Shown: positions 31,137-42,500 of the stretch, in pieces
Layout: each line of letters opens with the position of its first letter
Numbering within the stretch: the stretch's first letter is position 1
Assembly (NCBI RefSeq): GCF_932526225.1
Contig: NC_064044.1
Span: forward strand, 14,881,453 to 14,945,452
Direction: 5' to 3'
Length of the DNA: 64,000 nucleotides
DNA from: Nematostella vectensis
Lineage: Eukaryota > Cnidaria > Anthozoa > Actiniaria > Edwardsiidae
Notes under the pieces: model-generated
Databases searched by the model: none
What the model was told of the DNA's origin: nothing
What the model saw: the letters and a program-made list of their open reading frames with translations, nothing else
Position numbers and translations under genes: made by a program

Positions 31137-31182
<46 letters not shown>

Positions 31183-31188
31183 TTCGGC
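31087..31188 (-). pseudogene. tRNA-Phe(GAA)-like, A72
   Basis: Block copy of 25242. Confidence 0.82.
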
Positions 31189-31370
31189 ACGTTCATGTCC
31201 AGACTTTGTCTGCTCGGGCTTAAATATGATGAATTTTGTATGAAAAAATAAAAAGTGCGCAAAATGTCAAACAAAGAAGGACTGCTCTTCTTCGCCATTG
31301 TTTTTGCGCAATAATCAAAACTTTATCTAATTATAAAAGTAAGACCTTCTAGATTTAAAAAAATGCATTT

Positions 31371-31442
31371 TTCCCATACCGGGAGTCGAACCCGTGCCGT
31401 CTGGATGAAAACCAGAAACCCTAACCGCTAGTCCATATGGGA
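31371..31442 (-). tRNA. tRNA-Glu(UUC), A49, A11
   Basis: Block copy of 25526. Confidence 0.86.
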
Positions 31443-31619
31443 TATCTGCTCACCTTAGGAAATGTTTTCTTGATTAAATACAGCGCGAAGAATGGTATTA
31501 TGATACGATGATGTTTTCTCCATAAATTTATCAAGCACATATTTGTACCATTCTTTACAAACATGTCTGCCGTGTCTTGACTGTGAAAGAGCTCCAGTTA
31601 ACAAAAATGGTTTAAAAAA

Positions 31620-31665
31620 TGCCGAAACCCGGGATTTTTCAGAGTTTCTACAAACTCTCCGGATT

Positions 31666-31715
<50 letters not shown>

Positions 31716-31721
31716 TTCGGA
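31620..31721 (-). pseudogene. tRNA-Phe(GAA)-like, U1
   Basis: Block copy of 25775. Confidence 0.84.
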
Positions 31722-31903
31722 ACGTTCATGTCCAGACTTCGTCTGCTCGGGCTTAAATATGATGAATTTTGTATGAAAAAATACAAAGTGCGCAAAATGT
31801 CAAACAAAGAAGGACTGCTCTTCTTCGCCATTGTTTTTGCGCAATAATCAAAACTTTATCTAATTATAAAAGTAAGACCTTCTAGATTTAAAAAAATGCA
31901 TTT

Positions 31904-31975
31904 TTCCCATACCGGGAGTCAAACCCGTGCCGTCTGGGTGAAAACCAGAAATCCTAACCGCTAGTCCATATGGGA
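31904..31975 (-). tRNA. tRNA-Glu(UUC), T-loop UUUGACU
   Basis: Block copy of 26059. Confidence 0.84.
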
Positions 31976-32152
31976 TATCTGCTCACCTTAGGAAATGTTT
32001 TCTTGATTAAATACAGCGCAAAGAATGGTATTATGATACGATGATGTTTTCTCCATAAATTTATCAAGCTCATATTGTGCCATTCTTTACAAACATGTCT
32101 GCCGTGTCTTGACTGTAAAAGAGCTCCAGTTAACAAAAATGGTTTAAAAAAA

Positions 32153-32198
32153 TGCCGAAACCCGGGATTTTTCAGAGTAACTACAAACTCTCCGGATT

Positions 32199-32248
<50 letters not shown>

Positions 32249-32254
32249 TTCGGA
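32153..32254 (-). pseudogene. tRNA-Phe(GAA)-like, U1
   Basis: Block copy of 26308. Confidence 0.83.
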
Positions 32255-32436
32255 ACGTTCATGTCCAGACTTCGTCTGCTCGGGCTTAAATATGATGAAT
32301 TTTGTATGAAAAAATACAAAGTGCGCAAAATGTCAAACAAAGAAGGACTGCTCTTCTTCGCCATTGTTTTTGCGCAATAATCAAAACTTTATCTAATTAT
32401 AAAAGTAAGACCTTCTAGATTTAAAAAAATGCATTT

Positions 32437-32508
32437 TTCCCATACCGGGAGTCAAACCCGTGCCGTCTGGGTGAAAACCAGAAATCCTAACCGCTAGTCC
32501 ATATGGGA
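32437..32508 (-). tRNA. tRNA-Glu(UUC), T-loop UUUGACU
   Basis: Block copy of 26592. Confidence 0.84.
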
Positions 32509-32685
32509 TATCTGCTCACCTTAGGAAATGTTTTCTTGATTAAATACAGCGCAAAGAATGGTATTATGATACGATGATGTTTTCTCCATAAATTTATCAA
32601 GCTCATATTGTGCCATTCTTTACAAACATGTCTGCCGTGTCTTGACTATAAAAGAGCTCCAGTTAACAAAAATGGTTTAAAAAAA

Positions 32686-32731
32686 TGCCGAAACCCGGGA
32701 TTTTTCAGAGTAACTACAAACTCTCCGGATT

Positions 32732-32781
<50 letters not shown>

Positions 32782-32787
32782 TTCTGC
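32686..32787 (-). pseudogene. tRNA-Phe(GAA)-like, A3
   Basis: Block copy of 26841, before a short spacer. Its downstream flank differs by one base (cttgactata). Confidence 0.83.
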
Positions 32788-32893
32788 ACGTTCATGTCCA
32801 GACTTAGTCTGCTCGGGCTTAAATATGATGAATTTTGAATGAGAAAATTTTTTTTATAAAAGTCAGACCTTCTAGATTTAAAAAAATGCATTT

Positions 32894-32965
32894 TTCCCAT
32901 ACCAGGAGTCGAACCCGGGCAGTCTGGGTGAAAACCAGAAATCCTAACCGCTAGACCATATGGGA
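32894..32965 (-). tRNA. tRNA-Glu(UUC), stems intact
   Basis: Block copy of 27050, with the same G-U pair in the T stem and consensus boxes. Confidence 0.91.
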
Positions 32966-33143
32966 TATCTGTTCACCTTAGGTATTGTTTTCTTTCTTAT
33001 TAACAGCGCGAATAATAGTATCACGATACGATGATGTTTTCTCCATAAATTCATCAAACTCATATTTGTGCCATACTTTACAAACATGTAAGCCGTGTCT
33101 TGACAGTGAAAGAGCTCCAGTTAACAAAAATGGTTTAAAAAAA

Positions 33144-33189
33144 TGCCGAAACCCGCGATTTTTCAGAGTTCCTACAAACTCTCCGGGTT

Positions 33190-33226
<37 letters not shown>

Positions 33227-33245
33227 TCAACTGAGTTTTTTCGGC
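33144..33245 (-). pseudogene. tRNA-Phe(GAA)-like, box A damaged
   Basis: Block copy of 27300. Confidence 0.82.
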
Positions 33246-33428
33246 ACGTTCATGTTCAGCATTAGTCTGCTCGGGCGTAAATATGATGAATTTTGTATGA
33301 AAAAATAAAAAGTGCGCAAAATGGCAACCAAAGAAGGACTGCTCTTCCTCGCCATTGTTTTTTCGCAATAATCAAAACTTTATCTAATTATAAAAGTAAG
33401 AACTTCTAGATTTAAAAAAATGCATTTT

Positions 33429-33500
33429 TTTCCATACCGGTAGTAGAACCCTGGCAGTCTGGGTGAAAACCAGAAATCCTAACCGCTAGACCATATGGGA
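33429..33500 (-). tRNA. tRNA-Glu(UUC), A61 / U57 allele, A71
   Basis: Block copy of 27585. Confidence 0.83.
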
Positions 33501-33678
33501 TATCTGCTCACCTTAGGAAAGGTTTTCTTGATTAAATACAGCGCGAAGAATAGTATTAAGATACGATGATGTTTTCTCCATAAATTTATCAAGCTTATAT
33601 TTGTACGATTCTTTACAAACATGTATGCCGTGTCTTGACTGTGAAAGAGCTACAGTCAACAAAAATGGTTTAAAGAAA

Positions 33679-33724
33679 TCCCGAAACCCGGGATTTTTCA
33701 GAGTTCCTACAAACTCTCCAGATT

Positions 33725-33763
<39 letters not shown>

Positions 33764-33780
33764 TACTGCGCTTCTTCGGC
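33679..33780 (-). pseudogene. tRNA-Phe(GAA)-like, box A damaged
   Basis: Block copy of 27835. Confidence 0.81.
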
Positions 33781-33985
33781 ACGTTCATGTCCAGACTTAG
33801 TCTGCTCGGGCTTAAATATGATGAATTTTGAATGAAAAAAAAAAAAGTGCCAAAATGGCAACCAAAGAAGGACTGCACTTCCTCGCAATTGTTTTTGCGC
33901 AATATTCAAAACTTTGCTTTTGCGCAATAGTCGAAACTTTATCTAATTAAATCGGTAAGAACTTCTAGATTTAAATAAAAGAGAT

Positions 33986-34057
33986 TTTCCGTACCGGGAG
34001 TCGAACTCTGGCAGTCTGGGTGAAAACCAGAAATCCTAACCGCTAGACCATATGGGA
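33986..34057 (-). tRNA. tRNA-Glu(UUC), acceptor and T-stem mismatches
   Basis: Block copy of 28142. Confidence 0.82.
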
Positions 34058-34235
34058 TATCTGCTCAACTTAGGAAATCATTTCTTGCTTATTAACAGCG
34101 CAAAAAATAGTATCATGATACGATGAGGTTTTCTCCATAAATTTATCAAGCTCATATTTGTGCCATACTTTAAAAACATGTCTGCCGTGTCTTGACTGTC
34201 AAAGAGCTCCAGTCAACAAAAATGGTTTAAAAATA

Positions 34236-34288
34236 TGCCGAAACCCGGGATTTTTCAGAGTTCCTACAAACTCTCCGGATTGAACCAC

Positions 34289-34320
<32 letters not shown>

Positions 34321-34337
34321 TACTGCGCTTTTTCGGC
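34236..34337 (-). pseudogene. tRNA-Phe(GAA)-like, box A damaged
   Basis: Block copy of 28392. Confidence 0.82.
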
Positions 34338-34519
34338 ACGTTCATGTCCAGACTTAGTCTGCTCGGGCTTAAAAATGATGAATTTTGTATGAAAAAATAA
34401 AAAGTGCGCAAAATGTCAAACAAAGAAGGACTGCTCTTCCTCGCCATTGTTTTTGCGCAATAATCAAAACTTTATCTAATTATAAAAGTAAGTACTTCTA
34501 GATTTAAAAAAATGCATTT

Positions 34520-34591
34520 TTCCCATACCGGGAGTCGACCCCTGGCAGTCTGGGTGAAAACCAGAAATCCTAACCGCTAGACCATATGGGA
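34520..34591 (-). tRNA. tRNA-Glu(UUC), G54
   Basis: Block copy of 28676. Confidence 0.85.
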
Positions 34592-34769
34592 TATCTGCTC
34601 ACCTTAGGAAATGTTTTCTTGATTAAATACAGCGCGAAGAATAGTATTATGATACGATGATGTTTTCTCCATAAATTTATCAAGCTCATATTTGTACCAT
34701 TCTTTACAAACATGTCTGCCGTGTCTTGACTGTGAAAGAGCTACAGTCAACAAAAATGGTTTAAAGAAA

Positions 34770-34871
34770 TGCCGAAACCCGGAAATAATCAGAGTTCCTA
34801 CAAACTCTATGGATTGAACCAGGGACCTTCAGATCTTCAGGCTGACGCTCTCCCAACTGAGCTATTTTGGC
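34770..34871 (-). pseudogene. tRNA-Phe(GAA)-like, C31
   Basis: Block copy of 28926. Confidence 0.81.
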
Positions 34872-35053
34872 AACTTCATGTCCAGACTTCGTCTACTCGG
34901 GCTTAAATATGATGAATTTTGTATGAAAAACTAAAAAGTGCGCAAAATGTCAAACAAAGAAGGACTGCTCTTCTTCGCCATTGTTTTTGCGCAATAATCA
35001 AAACTTTTTCTAATTATAAAAGTAAGACCTTCTAGATTTAAAAAAATGCATTT

Positions 35054-35125
35054 TTCCCATACAGGGAGTCGAACCCGGGCCGTCTGGGTGAAAACCAGAA
35101 ATCCTAAGCGCTAGACCATATGGGA
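35054..35125 (-). tRNA. tRNA-Glu(UUC), U64, C19
   Basis: Block copy of 29210. Confidence 0.86.
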
Positions 35126-35303
35126 TATCTGCTCAACTTAGGAAATGTTTTCTCGCTTATTAACAGCGCGAAGAATAGCATCATGATACGATGATGTTTT
35201 CTCCATAAATTTATTAAGCTCATATATGTGCCACACTTTACAAACATGTCTGCCGTGTCTTGACTGTGAAAGAGCTCCAGTTAACAAAAATGGTTTAAAA
35301 AAA

Positions 35304-35349
35304 TGCCGAAACCCGGGATTTTTCAGAGTTCCTACAAACTCTCCGGATT

Positions 35350-35397
<48 letters not shown>

Positions 35398-35405
35398 TTT
35401 TCGGC
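35304..35405 (-). pseudogene. tRNA-Phe(GAA)-like, A8
   Basis: Block copy of 29460. Confidence 0.85.
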
Positions 35406-35612
35406 ACGTTCATTTCCACACTTAGTCTGCTCGGGTTTAATTATGATGAATTTTGAATGAAAAAATTAAAAAGTGCCAAAATGGCAACCAAAGAAGGACT
35501 GCTCTTCCTCGCCATTGTTTTTGCGCAATAATCAAAACTTTGTTTTTGCGCAATAGTCGAGACTTTATCTAATTAAATCGGTAAGAACTTCTAAATTAAA
35601 ATAAAAGAGATT

Positions 35613-35684
35613 TTCCCATAACGGGAGTCGAACCCGGGCCGTCTGGGTGAAAACCAGAAATCCTAACCGCTAGACCATATGGGA
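35613..35684 (-). tRNA. tRNA-Glu(UUC), U65
   Basis: Block copy of 29769. Confidence 0.89.
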
Positions 35685-35862
35685 TACCTGCTCACCTTAG
35701 GAAATGTTTTCTTGATTAAATACAGCGCGAAGAATAGTATTATGATACGATGATGTTTTCTCCATAAATTTATCAAGCTCATATTTGTGCCATTCTTTAC
35801 AAACATGTCTGCCGTGTCTTGACAGTGAAAGAGCTCCAGTTAACAAAAATGGTTTAAAAAAA

Positions 35863-35964
35863 TGCCGGAACCCGGGATTTTTCAGAGTTGCTACAAACTC
35901 TCCGGATTGAACCAGGGACCTTCAGATCTTCTGTCTGACGCTCTCCCAACTGAGCTATTTCGGC
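35863..35964 (-). pseudogene. tRNA-Phe(GAA)-like, A33
   Basis: Block copy of 30019. Confidence 0.82.
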
Positions 35965-36147
35965 ACGTTTATGTCCAGACTTAGTCTGTTCGGGCTTAAA
36001 TATGATGAATTTTGAATAAAAAAATAAAAAGTGGGCAAAATGGCAACCAAAGAAGGACTGCTCTTCTTCGCCATTGTTTTTGCGCAATAATCAAAACTTT
36101 ATCTAAATATAAAAGTAAGAACTTCTAGATTTAAAAAAATGCATTTT

Positions 36148-36219
36148 TTCCCATACCGGGAGTCGAACCCTGGCAGTCTGGGTGAAAAGCAGAAATCCTA
36201 ACCGCTAGACCATATGGGA
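36148..36219 (-). tRNA. tRNA-Glu(UUC), A50 / C31 allele
   Basis: Block copy of 30304. Confidence 0.86.
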
Positions 36220-36397
36220 TATCTGCTCACCTTAGGATATGTTTTCTTGATTAAATACAGCGCGAAGAATAGTATTATGATACGATGATGTTTTCTCCAT
36301 AAATTTATCAAGCTCATATTTGTACCATTCTTTACAAACATGTCTGCCGTGTCTTGACTGTGAAAGAGCTCCAGTCAACAAAAATGGTTTAAAAAAT

Positions 36398-36443
36398 TGC
36401 CGAAACCCGGGAATGTTCAGAGTTCCTACAAACTCTCCGGATT

Positions 36444-36493
<50 letters not shown>

Positions 36494-36499
36494 TTCGGC
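36398..36499 (-). pseudogene. tRNA-Phe(GAA)-like, near consensus
   Basis: Block copy of 30554. Confidence 0.84.
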
Positions 36500-36681
36500 A
36501 AGTTCACGTCCAGACTTCGTCTGCTCGGGCTTAAATATGATGAATTTTGTATGAAAAAATAAAAAGTGCGCAAAATGTCAAACAAAGAAGGACTGCTCTT
36601 CTTCGCCATTGTTTTTGCGCAATAATCAAAACTTTTTCTAATTATAAAAGTAAGACCTTCTAGATTAAAAAAAATGCATTT

Positions 36682-36753
36682 TTCCCATACCTTGAGTAGA
36701 ACCCGGGCCGTCTGGGTAAAAACCAGAAATCCTAACCGCTAGACCATATGGGA
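36682..36753 (-). tRNA. tRNA-Glu body with Lys anticodon UUU
   Basis: Block copy of 30838 with the same UUU and A62 A63, but followed on the right by a different spacer (tcaacttagg). Confidence 0.83.
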
Positions 36754-36931
36754 TATCTGCTCAACTTAGGAAATGTTTTCTTGCTTATTAACAGCGCGAA
36801 GAATAGTATCATGATACGATGATGTTTTCTCCATAAATTTATTAAGCTCATATATGTGCCATACTTTACAAACATGTCTGCCGTGTCTTGACTGTGAAAG
36901 AGCTCCAGTTAACAAAAATGGTTTAAAAAAA

Positions 36932-36977
36932 TGCCGAAACCCGGGATTTTTCAGAGTTCCTACAAACTCTCCGGATT

Positions 36978-37027
<50 letters not shown>

Positions 37028-37033
37028 TTCGGC
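36932..37033 (-). pseudogene. tRNA-Phe(GAA)-like, consensus body
   Basis: Full consensus outside the insertion. Confidence 0.86.
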
Positions 37034-37240
37034 ACGTTCATGTCCACACTTAGTCTGCTCGGGCTTAAATATGATGAATTTTGAATGAAAAAATAAAAAG
37101 TGCCAAAATGGCAACCAAAAAAAGACTGCTCTTCCTCGCCATTGTTTTTTGCGCAATATTCAAAACTTTGTTTTTGCGCAATAGTCGAAACTTTATCTAA
37201 TTAAATCGGTAAGAACTTCTAGATTAAAATAAAAGAGATT

Positions 37241-37312
37241 TTCCCGTACCGGGAGTCGAACCCGGGCCGTCTGGGTGAAAACCAGAAATTCTAACCGCTA
37301 GACCATATGGGT
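37241..37312 (-). tRNA. tRNA-Glu(UUC), A1, C68
   Basis: T arm and anticodon arm are consensus; two acceptor pairs are lost. Confidence 0.85.
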
Positions 37313-37490
37313 TACCTGCTCACCTTAGAAAATGTTTTCTTGATTAAATACAGCGCGAAGAATAGTTTTATGATACGATGATGTTTTCTCCATAAATTTA
37401 TCAAGCTCATATTTGTGCCATTCTTTACAAACATGTCTGCCGTGTCTTGACAGTGAAAGAGCTTCTGTTAACAAAAATGGTTTAAAAAAA

Positions 37491-37543
37491 TGCCGAAAAA
37501 CGGGGATGTTCAGAGTTCCTACAAACTCTCCGGATTGAACCAC

Positions 37544-37580
<37 letters not shown>

Positions 37581-37592
37581 CGCTTTTTCGGC
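37491..37592 (-). pseudogene. tRNA-Phe(GAA)-like, internal T5
   Basis: CCCCGTTTTTCGGC 3' end; box A AAGCGCAGTTGG; CCGTGG in the T stem. Confidence 0.8.
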
Positions 37593-37795
37593 ACGTTCAT
37601 GTCCAGACTTAGTCTGCTCGGGCTTAAATATGATGAATTTTGAATGAAAAAATAAAAAGTGCCAAAATGGCAACCAAAGAAGGACTGCTCTTCCTCGACA
37701 TTTTTTGCGCAATAATCAAAACTTTGTTTTTGCGCAATAGTCGAAACTTTTTCTAATTAAATAGGTAAGAACTTCTAGATTTAAATAAAAGAGAT

Positions 37796-37867
37796 TTTCC
37801 GTACCGGGAGTCGAACTCTGGCAGTCTGGGTGAAAACCAGAAATCCTAACCGCTAGACCATATGGGA
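37796..37867 (-). tRNA. tRNA-Glu(UUC), acceptor and T-stem mismatches
   Basis: Same body as 28142. Confidence 0.82.
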
Positions 37868-38045
37868 TATCTGCTCAACTTAGGAAATCATTTCTTGCTT
37901 ATTAACAGCGCAAAAAATAGTATCATGATACGATGAGGTTTTCTCCTTAAATTTATCAAGCTCATATTTGTGCCATACTTTAAAAACATGTCTGCCGTGT
38001 CTTGACTGTCAAAGAGCTCCAGTCAACAAAAATGGTTTAAAAATA

Positions 38046-38098
38046 TGCCGAAACCCGGGATTTTTCAGAGTTCCTACAAACTCTCCGGATTGAACCAC

Positions 38099-38130
<32 letters not shown>

Positions 38131-38147
38131 TACTGCGCTTTTTCGGC
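38046..38147 (-). pseudogene. tRNA-Phe(GAA)-like, box A damaged
   Basis: Same allele as 10664. Confidence 0.82.
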
Positions 38148-38330
38148 ACGTTCATGTCCAGACTTAGTCTTCTCGGGCTTAAATATGATGAATTTTGTAT
38201 GAAAAAATAAAAAGTGCGCAAAATGTCAAACAAAGAAGGACTGCTCTTCCTCGCCATTGTTTTTGCGCAATAATCAAAACTTTATCTAATTATAAAAGTA
38301 AGTACTTCTAGATTTAAAAAAATGCATTTT

Positions 38331-38402
38331 TTCCCATACCGGGAGTCGACCCCTGGCAGTCTGGGTGAAAACCAGAAATCCTAACCGCTAGACCATATGG
38401 GA
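38331..38402 (-). tRNA. tRNA-Glu(UUC), G54
   Basis: Same body as 28676. Confidence 0.85.
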
Positions 38403-38580
38403 TATCTGCTCACCTTAGGAAATGTTTTCTTGATTAAATACAGCGCGAAGAATAGTATTATGATACAATGATGTTTTCTCCATAAATTTATCAAGCTCAT
38501 ATTTGTGCCATTCTTTACAAACATGTCTGCCGTGTCTTGACTGTGAAAGAGCTCCAGTCAGCAAAAATGGTTTAAAGAAA

Positions 38581-38682
38581 TTCCTAAACCCGGGATTTTT
38601 CAGAGTTCCTACAAACTCTCCGGATTGAACCAGGGAACTTCAGATCTTCAGTCGGACGCTCTCCCAACTGAGCTATTCCGGC
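38581..38682 (-). pseudogene. tRNA-Phe(GAA)-like, acceptor mismatches
   Basis: 3' strand TTTAGGA against 5' GCCGGAA; anticodon stem altered as in 11198. It looks like a mosaic of the 6396 and 11198 alleles. Confidence 0.8.
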
Positions 38683-38864
38683 ACGTTCATGTTCAGCCTT
38701 AGTCTGCTCGGGCTTAAATATGATGAATTTTGTATGAAAAACTAAAAAGTGCGCAAAATGTCAAACAAAGAAGGACTGCTCTTCTTCGCCATTGTTTTTG
38801 CGCAATAATCAAAACTTTATCTAATTATAAAAGTAAGACCTTCTAGATTTAAAAAAATGCGTTT

Positions 38865-38936
38865 TTCCCATACCGGGAGTCGAACCCGGGCCGTCTGGGT
38901 GAAAACCAGAAATCCTAACCGGTAGACCATATGGGA
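38865..38936 (-). tRNA. tRNA-Glu(UUC), near consensus
   Basis: Only the D-loop G to C change, as in 11482. Stems and box B intact. Confidence 0.91.
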
Positions 38937-39116
38937 TATATTTCTGCTTACCTTAGGAAATGTTTTCTTGATTAAATACATTGCGAAGAATAGTATTATG
39001 ATACGATGATGTTTTTCCATAAATTTATCAAGCTCATATTTGTGCCATTCTTTACAAACATGTCTGCCGTGTCTTGACTGTGAAAGAGCTACAGTCAACA
39101 AAAATGGTTTAAAAAA

Positions 39117-39162
39117 TGCCGAAACCCGGGAATGTTCAGAGTTCCTACAAACTCTCCGGATT

Positions 39163-39212
<50 letters not shown>

Positions 39213-39218
39213 TTCGGC
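39117..39218 (-). pseudogene. tRNA-Phe(GAA)-like, near consensus
   Basis: Same body as 4209. Confidence 0.84.
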
Positions 39219-39400
39219 AAGTTCACGTCCAGACTTCGTCTGCTCGGGCTTAAATATGATGAATTTTGTATGAAAAACTAAAAAGTGCGCAAAATGTCAA
39301 ACAAAGAAGGACTGCTCTTCTTCGTCATTTTTTTTGCGCAATAATCAAAACTTTTTCTAATTATAAAAGTAAGACCTTCTAGATTAAAAAAAATGCATTT

Positions 39401-39472
39401 TTCCCATACCGGGAGTAGAACCCGGGCCGTCTGGGTGAAAACCAGAAATCCTAACCGCTAGACCATATGGGA
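39401..39472 (-). tRNA. tRNA-Glu(UUC), U57 only
   Basis: All stems are consensus; box B has the single change G57 to U. Confidence 0.89.
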
Positions 39473-39650
39473 TATCTGCTCAACTTAGGAAATCTTTTCT
39501 TGCTTATTAACAGCGCGAAGAATAGTATCATGATACGATGATGTTTTCTCCATAAATTTATTAAGCTCATATATGTGCCATACTTTACAAACATGTCTGC
39601 CGTGTCTTGACTGTGAAAGAGCACCAGTTAACAAAAATGGTTTAAAAAAA

Positions 39651-39752
39651 TGCCGAAACCCGGGAGTTTTCAGAGTTCCTACAAACTCTCCGGATTGAAC
39701 CAGGGACCTTCAGATCTTCAGTCTCACGCTCTCCCAACTGAGCTATTTCGGC
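39651..39752 (-). pseudogene. tRNA-Phe(GAA)-like, G28
   Basis: C28 to G breaks one anticodon-stem pair. Boxes intact. Confidence 0.83.
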
Positions 39753-39959
39753 ACGTTCATGTCCACACTTAGTCTGCTCGGGCTTAAATATGATGAATTT
39801 TGAATGAAAAAATAAAAAGTGCCAAAATGGCAACCAAAAAAAGACTGCTCTTCCTCGCCATTGTTTTTTGCGCAATATTCAAAACTTTGTTTTTGCGCCA
39901 TAGTCGAAACTTTATCTAATTAAATCGGTAAGAACTTCTAGATTAAAATAAAAGAGATT

Positions 39960-40031
39960 TTCCCGTACCGGGAGTCAAACCCTGGCAGTCTGGGTGAAAA
40001 CCAGAAATCCTAACCGCTATACCATATGGGA
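39960..40031 (-). tRNA. tRNA-Glu(UUC), several lesions
   Basis: T loop UUUGACU, A50, C68 and A12 mismatches. Confidence 0.82.
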
Positions 40032-40208
40032 TATCTGCTCAACTTAGAAAATGTTTTCTTGCTTATTAACAGCGCAAAGAATAGTATCATGATACGGTGA
40101 TGTTTTCTCCATAAATTTATTAAGCTTATATTTGTGCCATACTTTACAAACATGTCTGCCGTGTCTTGACTGTGAAAATCTACAGTCAGCAAAAATGGTT
40201 TAAAAAAA

Positions 40209-40310
40209 CGCCTAAACCCGGGATTTTTCAGAGTTCCTACAAACTCTCCGGATTGAACCAGGGACCTTCAGATCTTCAGTCTGAAGCTCTCCCAACTGCG
40301 CTATTTCGGC
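40209..40310 (-). pseudogene. tRNA-Phe(GAA)-like, A69
   Basis: Distant copy of 6396. Confidence 0.82.
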
Positions 40311-40517
40311 ACGTTCATGTTCAGCCTTAGTCTGCTCGAGCTTAAATATGATGAATTTTGAATGAAAAAATTAAAAAGTGCCAAAATGGCAACCAAAGAA
40401 GGACTGCTCTTCCTCGCCATTGTTTTTGCGCAATAATCAAAACTTTGTTTTTGCGAAATAGTCGAGACTTTATCTAAATAAATCGGTAAGAACTTCTAGA
40501 TTAAAATAAAAGAGATT

Positions 40518-40589
40518 TTGCCATACCGGGAGTAGAACCCGGGCCGTCTGGGTGAAAACCAGAAATTCTAACCGCTAGACCATATGGGT
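40518..40589 (-). tRNA. tRNA-Glu(UUC), acceptor and box B changes
   Basis: Distant copy of 6705. Confidence 0.84.
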
Positions 40590-40767
40590 TACCTGCTCAC
40601 CTTAGGAAATGTTTTCTTGATTAAATACAGCGCGAAGAATAGTATTATGATACGATGATGTTTTCTCCATAAATTTATCAAGCTCATATTTGTGCCATTC
40701 TTTAAAAACATGTCTGCCGTGTCTTGACAGTGAAAGAGCTTCAGTTAACAAAAATGGTTTAAAAAAA

Positions 40768-40869
40768 TGCCGGAACCCGGGATTTTTCAGAGTTGCTACA
40801 AACTCTCCGGATTGAACCAGGGACCCTAAGATATTCAGTCTGACGCTCTCCCAACTGAGCTATTTCGGC
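40768..40869 (-). pseudogene. tRNA-Phe(GAA)-like, altered anticodon stem
   Basis: Distant copy of 6955. Confidence 0.81.
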
Positions 40870-41052
40870 ACGTTTATGTCCAGACTTAGTCTGCTCGGGC
40901 TTAAATATGATGAATTTTGTATGAAAAAATAAAAAGTGCGCAAAATGGCTACCAAAGAAGGACTGCTCTTCCTCGCCATTGTTTTTGCACAATAATCAAA
41001 ACTTTATCTAATCATAAAAGTAAGAACTTCTAGATTTAAAAAAATGCATTTT

Positions 41053-41124
41053 TTCCCATACCGGGAGTCGATCCCTGGCAGTCTGGGTGAAAAGCAGAAA
41101 TCCTAACCGCTAGACCATATGGGA
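41053..41124 (-). tRNA. tRNA-Glu(UUC), A54 allele
   Basis: Distant copy of 7240. Confidence 0.84.
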
Positions 41125-41302
41125 TATCTGCTCACCTTAGGAAATGTTTTCTTGATTAAATACAGCGCGAAGAATAGTATTATGATACGATGATGTTTTC
41201 TCCATAAATTTATCAAGCTCATATTTGTACCATTCTTTACAAACATGTCTGCCGTGTCTTGACTGTGAAAGAGCTCCAGTCAGCAAAAATGGTTTAAAAA
41301 AA

Positions 41303-41404
41303 CGCCTAAACCCGGGATTTTTCAGAGTTCCTACAAACTCTCCGGATTGAACCAGGGACCTTCAGATCTTCAGTCTGAAGCTCTCCCAACTGCGCTATTT
41401 CGGC
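41303..41404 (-). pseudogene. tRNA-Phe(GAA)-like, A69
   Basis: Distant copy of 7490. Confidence 0.82.
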
Positions 41405-41611
41405 ACGTTCATGTTCAGCCTTAGTCTGCTCGAGCTTAAATATGATGAATTTTGAATGAAAAAATTAAAAAGTGCCAAAATGGCAACCAAAGAAGGACTG
41501 CTCTTCCTCGCCATTGTTTTTGCGCAATAATCAAAACTTTGTTTTTGCGAAATAGTCGAGACTTTATCTAATTAAATCGGTAAGAACTTCTAGATTAAAA
41601 TAAAAGAGATT

Positions 41612-41683
41612 TTGCCATACCGGGAGTCGAACCCGGGCCGTCTGGGTGAAAACCAGAAATTCTAACCGCTAGACCATATGGGT
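41612..41683 (-). tRNA. tRNA-Glu(UUC), acceptor mismatches
   Basis: Distant copy of 7799. Confidence 0.85.
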
Positions 41684-41861
41684 TACCTGCTCACCTTAGG
41701 AAATGTTTTCTTGATTAAATACAGCGCGAAGAATAGTATTATGATACGATGATGTTTTCTCCATAAATTTATCAAGCTCATATTTGTGCCATTCTTTACA
41801 AACATGTCTGCCGTGTCTTGACAGTGAAAGAGCTTCAGTTAACAAAAATGGTTTAAAAAAA

Positions 41862-41963
41862 TGCCGGAACCCGGTATTTTTCAGAGTTGCTACAAACTCT
41901 CCGGATTGAACCAGGGACCCTAAGATATTCAGTCTGACGCTCTCCCAACTGAGCTATTTCGGC
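41862..41963 (-). pseudogene. tRNA-Phe(GAA)-like, altered anticodon stem
   Basis: Distant copy of 8049, with one change at the insertion edge (CGGTATT on the plus strand). Confidence 0.81.
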
Positions 41964-42148
41964 ACGTTTATGTCCAGACTTAGTCTGCTCGGGCTTAAAT
42001 ATGATGAATTTTGTATAAAAAAAAATAAAAAGTGCGCAAAATGGCTACCAAAGAAGGACTGCTCTTCCTCGCCATTGTTTTTGCACAATAATCAAAACTT
42101 TATCTAATCATAAAAGTAAGAACTTCTAGATTTAAAAAAATGCATTTT

Positions 42149-42220
42149 TTCCCATACCGGGAGTCGATCCCTGGCAGTCTGGGTGAAAAGCAGAAATCCT
42201 AACCGCTAGACCATATGGGA
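42149..42220 (-). tRNA. tRNA-Glu(UUC), A54 allele
   Basis: Distant copy of 8336. Confidence 0.84.
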
Positions 42221-42398
42221 TATCTGCTCACCTTAGGAAATGTTTTCTTGATTAAATACAGCGCGAAGAATAGTATTATGATACGATGATGTTTTCTCCA
42301 TAAATTTATCAAGATCATATTTGTACCATTCTTTACAAACATGTCTGCCGTGTCTTGACTGTGAAAGAGCTCCAGTCAGCAAAAATGGTTTAAAAAAA

Positions 42399-42500
42399 CG
42401 CCTAAACCCGGGATTTTTCAGAGTTCCTACAAACTCTCCGGATTGAACCAGGGACCTTCAGATCTTCAGTCTGAAGCTCTCCCAACTGCGCTATTTCGGC
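42399..42500 (-). pseudogene. tRNA-Phe(GAA)-like, A69
   Basis: Distant copy of 8586. Confidence 0.82.

Larger units (their letters stand above)
30885..36729. repeat. 11-unit block of about 5,844 bp, copy 2
   Basis: Direct tandem copy of the preceding block. Both copies end with a Glu gene of the same unusual type, with T-stem bases A62 and A63 and anticodon UUU (30838 and 36682), so the duplication is young relative to the divergence of the units. Confidence 0.85.

Noticed and set aside
25040-36729. The 5.84-kb duplication as an assembly artefact.
   Set aside because: It cannot be excluded from sequence alone, but at least one base difference and different flanks at the outer ends favour a real duplication.
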